DNA of 64,000 nucleotides from Herbaspirillum huttiense (GTDB lineage Bacteria; Pseudomonadota; Gammaproteobacteria; Burkholderiales; Burkholderiaceae_D): NCBI RefSeq assembly GCF_004367745.1, contig NZ_CP037993.1:3286001-3350000 (forward strand), read 5' to 3'. The position numbers and the translations under genes were made by a program. Every line of letters begins with the position of its first letter. Positions within the stretch are counted from its first letter, which is position 1. This document shows positions 8,558 to 17,123 of this stretch, in pieces. The notes under the pieces are model-generated. The model was not told the origin of the DNA and did not search any database. It was given only the letters and a program-made list of their open reading frames with translations.

Positions 8558-8569
8558 TACTTAGTTTTT
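8558..8569 (+). repeat. TACTTAGTTTTT element, copy 1
   Basis: Identical 12-mer recurs at 8768-8779; near-matches in reverse orientation occur at 37188-37199 and 37352-37363 upstream of a chemoreceptor gene. Confidence 0.55.
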
Positions 8570-8767
8570 TATGGAAATGTTTTCCGGCCAGAACCGAGTT
8601 AAATCAAACAATATAAAAAATTTTTTACGCCCCTGATGTAGGGAATTCTCACAAACATCCTTGTCAGTGTTGCGTTACCCCGCCTTTTCTCCTCAGGCGA
8701 AATCAGCCAGCAGCGCCCCTTTTCCCATGCGCCCCTCCGGGCGATGCCAGACGGCAATCGCCCTGAA

Positions 8768-8779
8768 TACTTAGTTTTT
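8768..8779 (+). repeat. TACTTAGTTTTT element, copy 2
   Basis: Second identical 12-mer, 210 bp (about 20 helical turns) after copy 1 and 222 bp before the BcsB-like start codon. Confidence 0.55.
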
Positions 8780-9001
8780 CTGCGTCGCCATTTCAAGCAA
8801 AAAATCACGGAAAAATGGACACAAGGAAAGTGTCCGCGTGCTGCAAGGGGTAAAGAGTGATATCGAACATGCAACCAAATTGACCTCGCTCCGCTCCTAC
8901 CGCACGCAACTGAGCCACGCAACCGAACAACAAACAATTCAACGAAACGCCACAAGGTCCGGACTACGCGGACCGATGGTCCCTCTTGCGACAGGAATCT
9001 G

Positions 9002-11302
9002 ATGATTGCACGCCACCACCCCCAGCCAGCGGCTGCGCGCCGCCTGCGCTTGTCTGCGGGAACGCCGATGTTCATGACGCTCGCCGTCGCCATGCTTGCC
9101 GCCGGCTTTTCGCCGGTCCTGCTGGCCGCCCCCACAGGCAACAACGCCGCCGCTGACGCTTTCCGCACCTTGACTGACGATACCTGGATCGAGCGCCGCG
9201 AGACCCTGGCCTCACTGGGCATCACCTCGCCGCTGGTGCTGGCGTCCAATGACAGCAGCCGCGAACTCTATCTGCCGGTGCCGTCCAATGTGCCGCTGGC
9301 GGATGCCAATCTGAAACTGGACGCAAAGTATCTGCGCGCCGACGGCGGCCGCACCACCATGGTCGTGGCCATCGATACCTATCCGGTCGCGGCGCGTGCG
9401 ATGACGGCCGATCAGGGCGATGCCAGCCTGGCGCTGGGCATCGACGGCGCGCCTCGCGCCAATGGATTCGTGCGCATGGGCGTGAACTGGACCACCATGC
9501 TCTCCGGCCTGTCGCAATGCGCCGACCCGCGTACGCCCGGCAACGTGCTGCAGGTGAATCCCGATTCCTCCTTCAGCTACCGCTACGACAGCCGCGCCAT
9601 CGGCGACCTGCGCACCGCCTGGGGGGCGCTGCCGGCCCTGACCTCCATCATGGTGGCGGGACGCCAGCTGGATGCACAGAGCTACGACAGCGCCTGGCGC
9701 ATCGGTGTGGCGCTGGAACGCGCGGGCAAGCACAGTACGGTGACGGTGCTGCCGCGCGTGGGTGACGTAATCGACCTGAGCCGCCTGAACGTACCCGATG
9801 GGCTGCGCGGCATTGCCGCGTTTGCCGCGCTCAAGGGCAGCGGCCAACATGCCCTGAAGGATCCCGCCGAAGTCGGCGCCTTGCTGGCCCTGGGCCGCAA
9901 CCAGGTGCGGGCCGACATCGTGGTGGCCGATGCAGCGCTGCTCTCCGGTATCGACAGCGCCATGAACGCCCTGCAGCAGCAGGTGCAGGCCAGCGCGCCC
10001 GAAGCCATGCCGGCCTTCAGCGCCTGGCGCGCCCGCGTGCAGCCGCAGTCCGCCAGCCTGCAGGCAGGTGAACTGCGGCTGTCGTCAGCCTTCGGCCATC
10101 CGGTGATCCTGGCGGGTGCGCAGTCCGGCCCCGCCTTTGCACAGATGTTCGACCGCTACTGGCGCAACATCAGCGGTGCCGCCTCGCTGGTGGCGCGCAC
10201 GGCGCACAAGCCGGTGACGGGTGAAGACTTCATCCTGCTGAAAAACCTGGGCGGTGCGCCGGGTAGCATCGATGTGCTCAGCCGCGCCGACTGGAGTGCG
10301 TCCTTCGATATCGCCGAAGTCGCCAGCGACGGCCGTCTGCCGTCCGAACTGGTACTGGATGTCTCGGCCGCGCCGGGTGCCACGCGCACGCCACCGGTGG
10401 CCTCGGTGTTCCTCAACGATGTGCTGCTGGGAGCGCGCAGCCTGCAGGCCGACGGCCAGCGCGAGCGCATCATCGCGCGCATCCCGCCGGGTGCGCTGGC
10501 TGCACAGAACCAGCTGCGCGTGTCCTTCGTGCGCCAGCCCTCCAGCGACAACTGCCGTGAAACGCCCCAGGCCTTCCCGGTGGCAGTGCTGGGATCCAGC
10601 CACCTGAAACTGGACAAGGCCCAGGACGAAGCCAACTTCACCGGCATGGTCCGCCGCTTCGCCGCCGGTGCGCAGTTGCTGGTGCCGCACAGCTATCTGG
10701 ACGACGTGCCGGCCAGCCTGCAGCGCGTCATCATGGTGGCCTCCAGCGCCGGCCTGCCCGCCGACCGCACCCGCATGACCGTGGTGGACGACGGCAAGGA
10801 GGCCGCTCCTTCTGGCAGCTTCCTGGCATTTGACCTGCCCTTCAAGGATGCCCAGGGCATCGTGCAGGTCAAGGGCAATACGCTGGTGATGAATGACAGC
10901 AGCGCCAAGCCCATGCTCGACGTCACCGGCTTCGACCGCCTCGGCATCCTGGAGGTCGCCAAGACCAACGGCCAGCAAGGCGTGGTCTGGCACAGCGTCG
11001 GCAAGGAACGTCCGCTGGTGGCCAAACCGTTTGCGCTGTCGTCCGGCAATGTGGCAGCCGTCTCCTCGACCGGACTGCTGGCGGAGATCGACACCAATGA
11101 CGCCAGTGGCCGCGATGCGGTGCAGGACGCCCCCTCGCTGACCATTCCGGACATCCTGTGGTGGGTGGTGCCGCTGACCATCATCGGCCTGTTCATTCTC
11201 CTGCTGATCCTGGCCAGCCGCACGCGCCGCCGTCGCATGGCCGAGCAGGAAGCCCAGCGCAAGCAAGCCCAGGCGACGCCGCGCGACGCCGGCCAGGACT
11301 GA
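9002..11302 (+). CDS. BcsB-like periplasmic polysaccharide synthase subunit
   Basis: 766 aa. N-terminal signal or anchor (about residues 22-42), a large periplasmic region and one C-terminal membrane helix (ILWWVVPLTIIGLFILLLIL, about 719-738) followed by an RTRRRR stop-transfer. Phrases such as SRELYLPVPSNVPLADANLKL and ASVFLNDVLLGARSL fit the BcsB family, which in cellulose synthases guides the nascent chain through the periplasm. ATG 9002 was chosen; ATG 9068 is an alternative giving a shorter signal. It is 9 bp upstream of the NfrB gene. Here it probably serves the NfrB glycosyltransferase, not a cellulose synthase, because no bcsA is present. Confidence 0.82.
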   Translation: MIARHHPQPAAARRLRLSAGTPMFMTLAVAMLAAGFSPVLLAAPTGNNAAADAFRTLTDDTWIERRETLASLGITSPLVLASNDSSRELYLPVPSNVPLADANLKLDAKYLRADGGRTTMVVAIDTYPVAARAMTADQGDASLALGIDGAPRANGFVRMGVNWTTMLSGLSQCADPRTPGNVLQVNPDSSFSYRYDSRAIGDLRTAWGALPALTSIMVAGRQLDAQSYDSAWRIGVALERAGKHSTVTVLPRVGDVIDLSRLNVPDGLRGIAAFAALKGSGQHALKDPAEVGALLALGRNQVRADIVVADAALLSGIDSAMNALQQQVQASAPEAMPAFSAWRARVQPQSASLQAGELRLSSAFGHPVILAGAQSGPAFAQMFDRYWRNISGAASLVARTAHKPVTGEDFILLKNLGGAPGSIDVLSRADWSASFDIAEVASDGRLPSELVLDVSAAPGATRTPPVASVFLNDVLLGARSLQADGQRERIIARIPPGALAAQNQLRVSFVRQPSSDNCRETPQAFPVAVLGSSHLKLDKAQDEANFTGMVRRFAAGAQLLVPHSYLDDVPASLQRVIMVASSAGLPADRTRMTVVDDGKEAAPSGSFLAFDLPFKDAQGIVQVKGNTLVMNDSSAKPMLDVTGFDRLGILEVAKTNGQQGVVWHSVGKERPLVAKPFALSSGNVAAVSSTGLLAEIDTNDASGRDAVQDAPSLTIPDILWWVVPLTIIGLFILLLILASRTRRRRMAEQEAQRKQAQATPRDAGQD

Positions 11303-11311
11303 GGACGGCGC

Positions 11312-13480
11312 ATGTTCACCACAGCCAATGCCACGGCCCAGCTCAACTTCCTGTTCGCCAACTACTACGCGGCGCTGGAAATTGCAGCGGCCGTGGTGGC
11401 CCTGCTGATCCTGCTGTCGGCGCTGGACGACCTGTTCTTCGACCTCTGGTACTGGTCACGCCGCCTGTGGCGCAGGTTCACCATCGAGCGCGTACGCACG
11501 CCATTGACGGTGGAACAGTTGCGGCAGCGCGATGAGCAGCCCATTGCCATCATGGTGCCGGCCTGGATGGAAGCGGACGTCATCGCGCAGATGATCGAGG
11601 ACATGGTGGCCGTGCTGGACTATCGGCGTTACCACATCTTCGTCGGCACCTACGTCAACGACCGCGAGACCATTGACGAGGTGGAGCGCATGCGGGTGCG
11701 CTACAAGCAACTGCACCGGGTGGAAGTGCCGCATGCAGGTCCGACCTGCAAGGCCGATTGTCTGAACTGGGTGGTCAAGACCATCTTCGCCAGCGAAGCC
11801 GGACTGGGCATGCAGTTCGCCGGTGTGGTCCTGCACGACAGCGAAGACGTGCTGCACCCGATGGAACTGAAGTTCTTCAACTACCTGCTGCCGCGCAAGG
11901 ACATGATCCAGCTGCCGGTCGCCTCGCTGGAGCGCGAATGGTTTGAACTGGTGGCCGGTACCTACATGGACGAATTCGCCGAAAGCCATGCCAAGGACAT
12001 GATGGTGCGCGAAAGCGTGGCCGGGCTGGTACCCTCGGCGGGGGTCGGCACCTGCTTCTCGCGCAAGGCGCTGCACGGCCTGATGCAGGCCTCCGATGGC
12101 GAGCCCTTCAACGTGTCCAGCCTGACGGAAGACTACGAGGTCGGCACCAAGCTCTCGCAGATGGGCATGCAGACCATCTTTGCGCGCTTCCCCGTGAAGT
12201 TCAAGGTACGCCGCAAACCCTGGTTCTTCGGCAAGCGCGAGCAGGTGGCCGAGAGCACGCTGGAAATGCCGCTGGCGGTGCGCGAATATTTCCCAGACAC
12301 CTTCACCCAGGCCTATCGCCAGAAGGCGCGCTGGGTCATCGGTATCGGCCTGCAGAGCTGGGAGCAGATGGAGTGGCGCGGTTCGCTGGCGGCACGCTAT
12401 CTGCTGCTGCATGACCGCAAGGGCGTCGTCACGGCCTTCGTCAGCATGCTGGGCTATGTGCTGGCCTTGCAGTTCATCCTGTTTTCGGCGGCCACCACTT
12501 TCCAGTGGTGGGACGTGTTCTACCCTCCCCTGCTGGCCGGTGACGGCTGGTGGCGCACCGTGCTCACGCTCAATGCGCTGGCCATGCTCAATCGTGCCGT
12601 GCACCGTTTCTATTTCACCACCGAGCTGTACGGCTGGCGTCACGGCCTGATGGCCCTGCCGCGCATGGTGGTGGCCAACTTCGTCAACTTCATGGCCGTG
12701 GCGCGTGCGTGGCGGCTGTTCCTGCTATACCTGTTCGCGGGCCGCGCACTGGCTTGGGACAAGACCATGCACGACTTCCCCACGGATGGCATCGCCAGCC
12801 GCGTGCGCCTGCGCCTGGGTGACCTGCTGCGCACCTGGCAGGCAGTCGACGAGGCCACGCTGTCGATGGCGCTGGAGGAACAGCGCCGCACGCAATTGCC
12901 GCTGGGGACCGTCATGGTCAGCCATGGCTGGCTGGATGAAGAAACCCTGGCCGAAGCACTGGCCTATCAAGAAGGCCTGCCGCGCGTGAGCCTCACGCGG
13001 GAACGCGTGCAGCGCCATGCGGGCGAATTGCCGGTGGAAATCTGCGCCCGCCTGCGCACGCTCTACCTCGGCCCCGGCAAGGAAGGCCGGCCCGACCAGG
13101 GCATGGCGCGGGTGGCCGTGGCCAGTGCGCTGACCGATGCCGCGCGGGCCGAGCTGGAAGCGGTCCTGGGCCGCGCCCCCTTCGCCATGGTGGCGCGCGA
13201 GTCCGAGATCGCTGCCGGCTTGCGCCTGCTGCGCGGGCAGGACAATGCCTTCGACCCGGCCCGCACCGAAGCCCGCGTCCCGCTGCTGGGCGACCTGCTG
13301 ATCGCCAGCGGCCTGCTGTCGCGCCCGGTCTTCGATGCGGCCATGCAGCGCTATCGTCCCGACCTGCATGGCCGTATCGGCGACTACCTGGTCAATGAAG
13401 CCGTGATCTCGCGCGAGGCCATCGAAGAGGCGGTACGGCGCCAGCGCGACTGGCTGGCACAAGGCGGCCAGCCTGCCTGA
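11312..13480 (+). CDS. nfrB: NfrB-type inner-membrane glycosyltransferase with c-di-GMP-binding MshEN domains
   Basis: 722 aa. An N-terminal membrane helix (about 14-40), a family 2 glycosyltransferase domain (about 60-420) with HDSED near residue 175, TEDYE near 271 and QKARW (QxxRW) near 335, then further membrane helices (about 385-475). From about residue 492 there are two MshEN/GspE-N-like modules: RLGDLLRTWQAVDEATLSMA then LGTVMVSHGWLDEETLAEAL, and near 654 LLGDLLIASGLLSRPVFDAA then RIGDYLVNEAVISREAIEEA. MshEN modules bind c-di-GMP. E. coli NfrB has the same architecture and makes a c-di-GMP-dependent ManNAc-based glycan used by phage N4. The upstream wecB fits that substrate. Confidence 0.9.
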   Translation: MFTTANATAQLNFLFANYYAALEIAAAVVALLILLSALDDLFFDLWYWSRRLWRRFTIERVRTPLTVEQLRQRDEQPIAIMVPAWMEADVIAQMIEDMVAVLDYRRYHIFVGTYVNDRETIDEVERMRVRYKQLHRVEVPHAGPTCKADCLNWVVKTIFASEAGLGMQFAGVVLHDSEDVLHPMELKFFNYLLPRKDMIQLPVASLEREWFELVAGTYMDEFAESHAKDMMVRESVAGLVPSAGVGTCFSRKALHGLMQASDGEPFNVSSLTEDYEVGTKLSQMGMQTIFARFPVKFKVRRKPWFFGKREQVAESTLEMPLAVREYFPDTFTQAYRQKARWVIGIGLQSWEQMEWRGSLAARYLLLHDRKGVVTAFVSMLGYVLALQFILFSAATTFQWWDVFYPPLLAGDGWWRTVLTLNALAMLNRAVHRFYFTTELYGWRHGLMALPRMVVANFVNFMAVARAWRLFLLYLFAGRALAWDKTMHDFPTDGIASRVRLRLGDLLRTWQAVDEATLSMALEEQRRTQLPLGTVMVSHGWLDEETLAEALAYQEGLPRVSLTRERVQRHAGELPVEICARLRTLYLGPGKEGRPDQGMARVAVASALTDAARAELEAVLGRAPFAMVARESEIAAGLRLLRGQDNAFDPARTEARVPLLGDLLIASGLLSRPVFDAAMQRYRPDLHGRIGDYLVNEAVISREAIEEAVRRQRDWLAQGGQPA

Positions 13481-13513
13481 ACCCCGCCCTCATCACCACA
13501 ACAAGAAGACACG

Positions 13514-16093
13514 ATGAAGAACAAGACCTTGTCCCTGCTGCTCCTGCTGCTGGTCAGCGGTGCTGCTGCCACCACCGGCACGGCGCTGGCACAAACGGCC
13601 GTGGTGGAACTGCCGCTGTCCGGCCCGGCCTATCGCCTGGCCCAGCAGGCCTATGCCTCGGCGGCACGCGGCGCGTTCGGGCAGGCGCAGGCGCAACTGC
13701 AGGAAGCGATACGCCTGCGCCCGGATTCCATGGCCTTGCGCCGTCAATTGCGCGAACTGCGCCAACAGCAGCACGCCGGAATGAGCGCCAAGCGTGGCAC
13801 GGCGCGCGACCCCGGCTATGCGGCCGCAGCAGCCGCCTATCGCGCCTATGATGGCAAGCGCTACGAGCAGGCCGTCACGCTGGCACGCCAGGCCGTGGCA
13901 GCCGCCCCGCACAATACCGCCTACTGGCTGCTGCTGGGCAATGCGCTGATCGAGACCCATGACTACGACCGCGCCAGCGAAGTACTGGCCCAAGGCGCGG
14001 ACAACGTCACGGACCAACGCCCGCTGCTGCGCCGGCAGCTGGAACTGCAACGCGAACGCGCCGCCATGGCTGCGGCCGAAGTCTTCCGGGCACAAAGCGG
14101 CAACCAAGCCGAGGCCGAGCTGGACGCTGCCCGCCGGGCCGTGGCACTGGCACCGCAGGAAATGGAATATCGCCTGATGCTGGTGATAGCCCTGCTGCAC
14201 AACGAGCAGATCGCGCAGGCCGAGCGCGCCGCCGACGAAGCCCACGCCATGGACGAACGCCAGCCCGGTCCGCTGCTGCTGCGCGCCTATGCCCGCGTGC
14301 GTCTGGGCCAGGCCGATGCCGCGCGCGCTGACTTCACACAGGCACGACAGTTGGCGAGCAGCGACAGCAGCCCCGCTGAACAACTGGATGCCCGGCTGCT
14401 GCAGGCCGATGCAGAACTGGCCATGCAACAACCGCAGGCGGCACTGGATGTGCTGAACGATCTTGATCCCGACACGCTCGCCCCCGCAATCGATGCACGC
14501 CAAGCTGCGCGCTTGCGCCTGACGCGCCTGCAGGCCACCCAGGCACTGGGACGCTATCGGCTGGCGGCGCTCGGTGCCGGACAGCGCAACCCGTCCATAT
14601 CGTCCCGCCAACTCCCCGTGCCAGCACTGGATTGCAGCCGCGATGGTGCAGAAAACGTCAATCCCTGCCACGTGACGTTTGGCGCGCAAGCGCGCGATGC
14701 CGGCTTCGATGCCGCCACACGTGGCTACCAGGCGATGCAGCAGCAACAGTACGCACAGGCGGCGCAAGCTGCGAACGAGGCCGTAGCCCTGTCACCGCAG
14801 AATGCCGAATACCGCCTGCTGCTGATCGATGCCCTGCAGGCTGGTGGACAGGATCAGCAAGCCGAGCAGGCCATCAGCGCCACCCTGCAGGGACAGGGTG
14901 CGGACGGCCCCTTGCTGGCCAGGCGCGCAGCCTTGCGCGCGCAACTGGGAGATAGCGCGGGTGCCCGCGCCGATGGTGAGGCGGCCTTGGCGCAAGGCGG
15001 CTTGCCGGTCGAGACCGAGATCGCGCTGCTGGCCCGCACCGGTCATCCACGCGAAGCCCGTGAACGCTTCCTCGCCGCGCGCGATGGCGGCGCGCTGGAT
15101 GGACTGGATGATCTGCAACTGGCCTACCTGGCGTCCCAGGCGGGGGATGCCCCCGCTGCCCGGGACGCCTTCCGTCGTGCCGATGCGGGCGGCACCCTTC
15201 CCGCCCGCGCACTTTCTGATGCGGGGTATGCCGCCATCGATGCCGGTGACGATGACGCCGCGCTGGGCTGGTTCAAGCGCAGCGTCGACCGTGCCGACGA
15301 TGGCAGCCTGCAGCAGACGCCGCAGCAGCGCTTCGATACCCGTCGCAGCATCTCCACCATCGATCGCAGCGGCGGCTTCATCGCCTCGCTCACGCACAAC
15401 GGCGGCGGCCCCAGCGCCGGCAATGGCGGACGTCCCGGTGCCTCCGCCACCGACAGCACCCTGCAGGCCGGAGCGGAAGCCTACTGGCGGCCCTTCGGCT
15501 ATCAGGGCGGCCGTCCGGTCGAACTGTTCGCACGCGTGTTCCAGACCCTGCAGGACCAGTCCGGCGGTGCGACTGGCACGCAGACTGCGCAAGCCACCGT
15601 GGGCGCGCGCTGGAAGCCGCTGGCCAGCCAGAACCTGGTGCTGTCGCTGGGCCGGCTGATCCCGCTGGGAAGCCAGTCCGCCGCCGACTGGCTGGTGCAG
15701 CTGGCCTATTCCGATGGCATCGGTACCGACCTGCGAGTGGATCGTCCCGACTGGTGGACCACGCAATGGTATGGCGAGGTCGGCCGCTACCTGCGCAATC
15801 CGCAGACCTATGGTCTGGCCTCGGTCCAGACCGGACGCAGTTTCCGGCTCGACAGCGTGAGCGATCAGCTGGTGCTGTTCCCGCATCTGAGCCTGAACGC
15901 CGACTTCAATTCGCTCAATACCCATCGCACCGCCATCGGCATGGGTCCGGGGGTGAACCTGCGTTACTGGTTCCGGGGCGATCGCTATCATGCATCGCGC
16001 TCCTATGTGGATCTGTCGCTGCAGTATCGCTGGCGCGTCGGCGGCGATGAACGGGCGCAGGGATTCTTCTTCAGCACCACGCTGTCCTACTGA
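13514..16093 (+). CDS. nfrA: NfrA-type outer-membrane protein (phage N4 receptor family; TPR plus C-terminal barrel)
   Basis: 859 aa. Signal peptide (about 1-25, ending TALA), then many TPR-like helical repeats (about 30-610: YEQAVTLARQAVAAAPHNTAYW, YAQAAQAANEAVALSPQNAEYR), then from about 640 a beta-rich C-terminal region (AEAYWRPFGYQGGRPVELFARVFQ; SLQYRWRVGGDERAQGFFFSTTLSY) with a terminal aromatic residue, as in outer-membrane barrels. This is the layout of NfrA, the proposed export channel for the NfrB glycan. Codons near 14645-14660 contain a copy of the dispersed 16-bp motif. It lies 33 bp after nfrB. It is shorter than E. coli NfrA (about 990 aa). Confidence 0.87.
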   Translation: MKNKTLSLLLLLLVSGAAATTGTALAQTAVVELPLSGPAYRLAQQAYASAARGAFGQAQAQLQEAIRLRPDSMALRRQLRELRQQQHAGMSAKRGTARDPGYAAAAAAYRAYDGKRYEQAVTLARQAVAAAPHNTAYWLLLGNALIETHDYDRASEVLAQGADNVTDQRPLLRRQLELQRERAAMAAAEVFRAQSGNQAEAELDAARRAVALAPQEMEYRLMLVIALLHNEQIAQAERAADEAHAMDERQPGPLLLRAYARVRLGQADAARADFTQARQLASSDSSPAEQLDARLLQADAELAMQQPQAALDVLNDLDPDTLAPAIDARQAARLRLTRLQATQALGRYRLAALGAGQRNPSISSRQLPVPALDCSRDGAENVNPCHVTFGAQARDAGFDAATRGYQAMQQQQYAQAAQAANEAVALSPQNAEYRLLLIDALQAGGQDQQAEQAISATLQGQGADGPLLARRAALRAQLGDSAGARADGEAALAQGGLPVETEIALLARTGHPREARERFLAARDGGALDGLDDLQLAYLASQAGDAPAARDAFRRADAGGTLPARALSDAGYAAIDAGDDDAALGWFKRSVDRADDGSLQQTPQQRFDTRRSISTIDRSGGFIASLTHNGGGPSAGNGGRPGASATDSTLQAGAEAYWRPFGYQGGRPVELFARVFQTLQDQSGGATGTQTAQATVGARWKPLASQNLVLSLGRLIPLGSQSAADWLVQLAYSDGIGTDLRVDRPDWWTTQWYGEVGRYLRNPQTYGLASVQTGRSFRLDSVSDQLVLFPHLSLNADFNSLNTHRTAIGMGPGVNLRYWFRGDRYHASRSYVDLSLQYRWRVGGDERAQGFFFSTTLSY
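14645..14660 (-). repeat. Copy 3 of dispersed 16-bp motif (minus strand)
   Basis: Perfect TGACGTTTTCTGCACC on the minus strand, inside nfrA, where it encodes GAENV in the sense frame, unlike the LTFSAL frame of copies 2 and 6. Confidence 0.55.
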
Positions 16094-16118
16094 GCCCTAG
16101 TGAACCGCAGGTGCTCCC

Positions 16119-16991
16119 ATGAAGTGCATGCCACCGGCACCCTTGCCCTCCCCGCTGCGCCGTAGCGCCCTGCTGGCTGCTGCCTCGGCGTGGCTGCTGG
16201 CCGCCTGCGCCGGCTGTGACCTGCGCGCGCAAGCGCAGGGCGAGATCGAAGGCATCGTCTGGCAGCCCGACAATGCCACCGTCGAACCACGCGGCCAGTG
16301 GCAAAAACTGGGAGCGCGAACCCTGCTGGTGCAATGGAGCGCAGTCGATGGCCAGGCCTTTGTTGCAGGCAGTGATTTGCCGACCGTGCCACGCCTGCCC
16401 GACTGGCAGCGCATTGCGCGCGAACCATGGGCACAGGAGGTGATCCTCGGACTGGCCGGCCGCTTCGATGAAGCTGCCGCACGCGCCGACCTGCCGCAAC
16501 TGATCGCGCAATCCGCCAGGCTGGCAAGATTGCCCACGCCGCTCAAGGTCAGCGGCTGGTACTTCCCGGTGGAGATCGATCCGACCTGGACCGAGGCAGC
16601 CCGCTTGGGCGAGCTGCTCGGCCAGTTGCCGCGACCGCTGTGGATCAGCGTCTACGACAGTGCCAATGTGGGGCCGGAAGCACTGGCCGCCGGCTTGCTG
16701 AGCTGGCTGCCGCCGGATGTCGGCGTGTTCTTCCAGGATGGCGTCGGCGTCTATGCCCGCGAGCCGCAGGTGGCGCTGCACTACGTGCAGGTGCTGTCGC
16801 AGCGGCTGGGGCCGGCGCGGGTGCGGATCATCGCCGAGGCCTTCCGCCCGCAACCCGGAGGCGGATTTCGCAGTGCCACTGCGGAGGAGCTGACGCCGCA
16901 ATTGCAGCACTATCGCGGGTATCGGGTCTGGCTCTTCGACGGGCCGCATTACGTGAACGATGCGCTGGTAGAGGCGCTGCGTCCACGCTGA
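16119..16991 (+). CDS. Glycosidase-like lipoprotein (DUF4434-like TIM-barrel candidate)
   Basis: 290 aa. A long signal peptide with twin candidate lipobox LLAACAGC (Cys about residue 29 or 32). The mature part alternates strands and helices; GWYFPVEIDPTW, LWISVYDSANVGPEALAAGL, GVFFQDGVGVYAREPQVALHYV and VRIIAEAFR resemble the barrel strands of DUF4434/endo-glycosidase-like proteins. I do not recognise it with certainty. It starts 25 bp after nfrA, so it is almost certainly co-transcribed. Polysaccharide synthase loci usually carry a periplasmic glycosidase (BcsZ, PgaB); by position this is the analogous protein here. Acidic residues (E, D) follow the predicted strands but a catalytic pair cannot be proven. 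Confidence 0.65.
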   Translation: MKCMPPAPLPSPLRRSALLAAASAWLLAACAGCDLRAQAQGEIEGIVWQPDNATVEPRGQWQKLGARTLLVQWSAVDGQAFVAGSDLPTVPRLPDWQRIAREPWAQEVILGLAGRFDEAAARADLPQLIAQSARLARLPTPLKVSGWYFPVEIDPTWTEAARLGELLGQLPRPLWISVYDSANVGPEALAAGLLSWLPPDVGVFFQDGVGVYAREPQVALHYVQVLSQRLGPARVRIIAEAFRPQPGGGFRSATAEELTPQLQHYRGYRVWLFDGPHYVNDALVEALRPR

Positions 16992-17123
16992 AACCGAGCG
17001 CGCCTCTCGTTACATCCCGTTACGTTTGTGAAGCATCTTCCCATGGTGCAGCCAGGCCGAGGCGGCCATCATCCCGCCTTGGCCTCATCAGGCGCGCGTT
17101 TCCGGCCGCGCCATTGCTCTTCC

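Larger units (their letters stand above)
8500..9001. promoter_or_regulatory. 502-bp AT-richer regulatory region before the BcsB-like gene
   Basis: No convincing gene. It holds two identical 12-bp elements TACTTAGTTTTT at 8558-8569 and 8768-8779, exactly 210 bp apart, in a stretch more AT-rich than its surroundings (for example near 8600-8630). A minus-strand open frame crosses the region but has no recognisable protein features. The likely role is control of the polysaccharide operon starting at 9002. Confidence 0.6.

Noticed and set aside
9002-11302. Cellulose synthase operon
   Set aside because: Only a BcsB-like protein is present; the glycosyltransferase is of NfrB type, with MshEN modules in place of a PilZ domain, and no bcsA, bcsC or bcsZ is seen.
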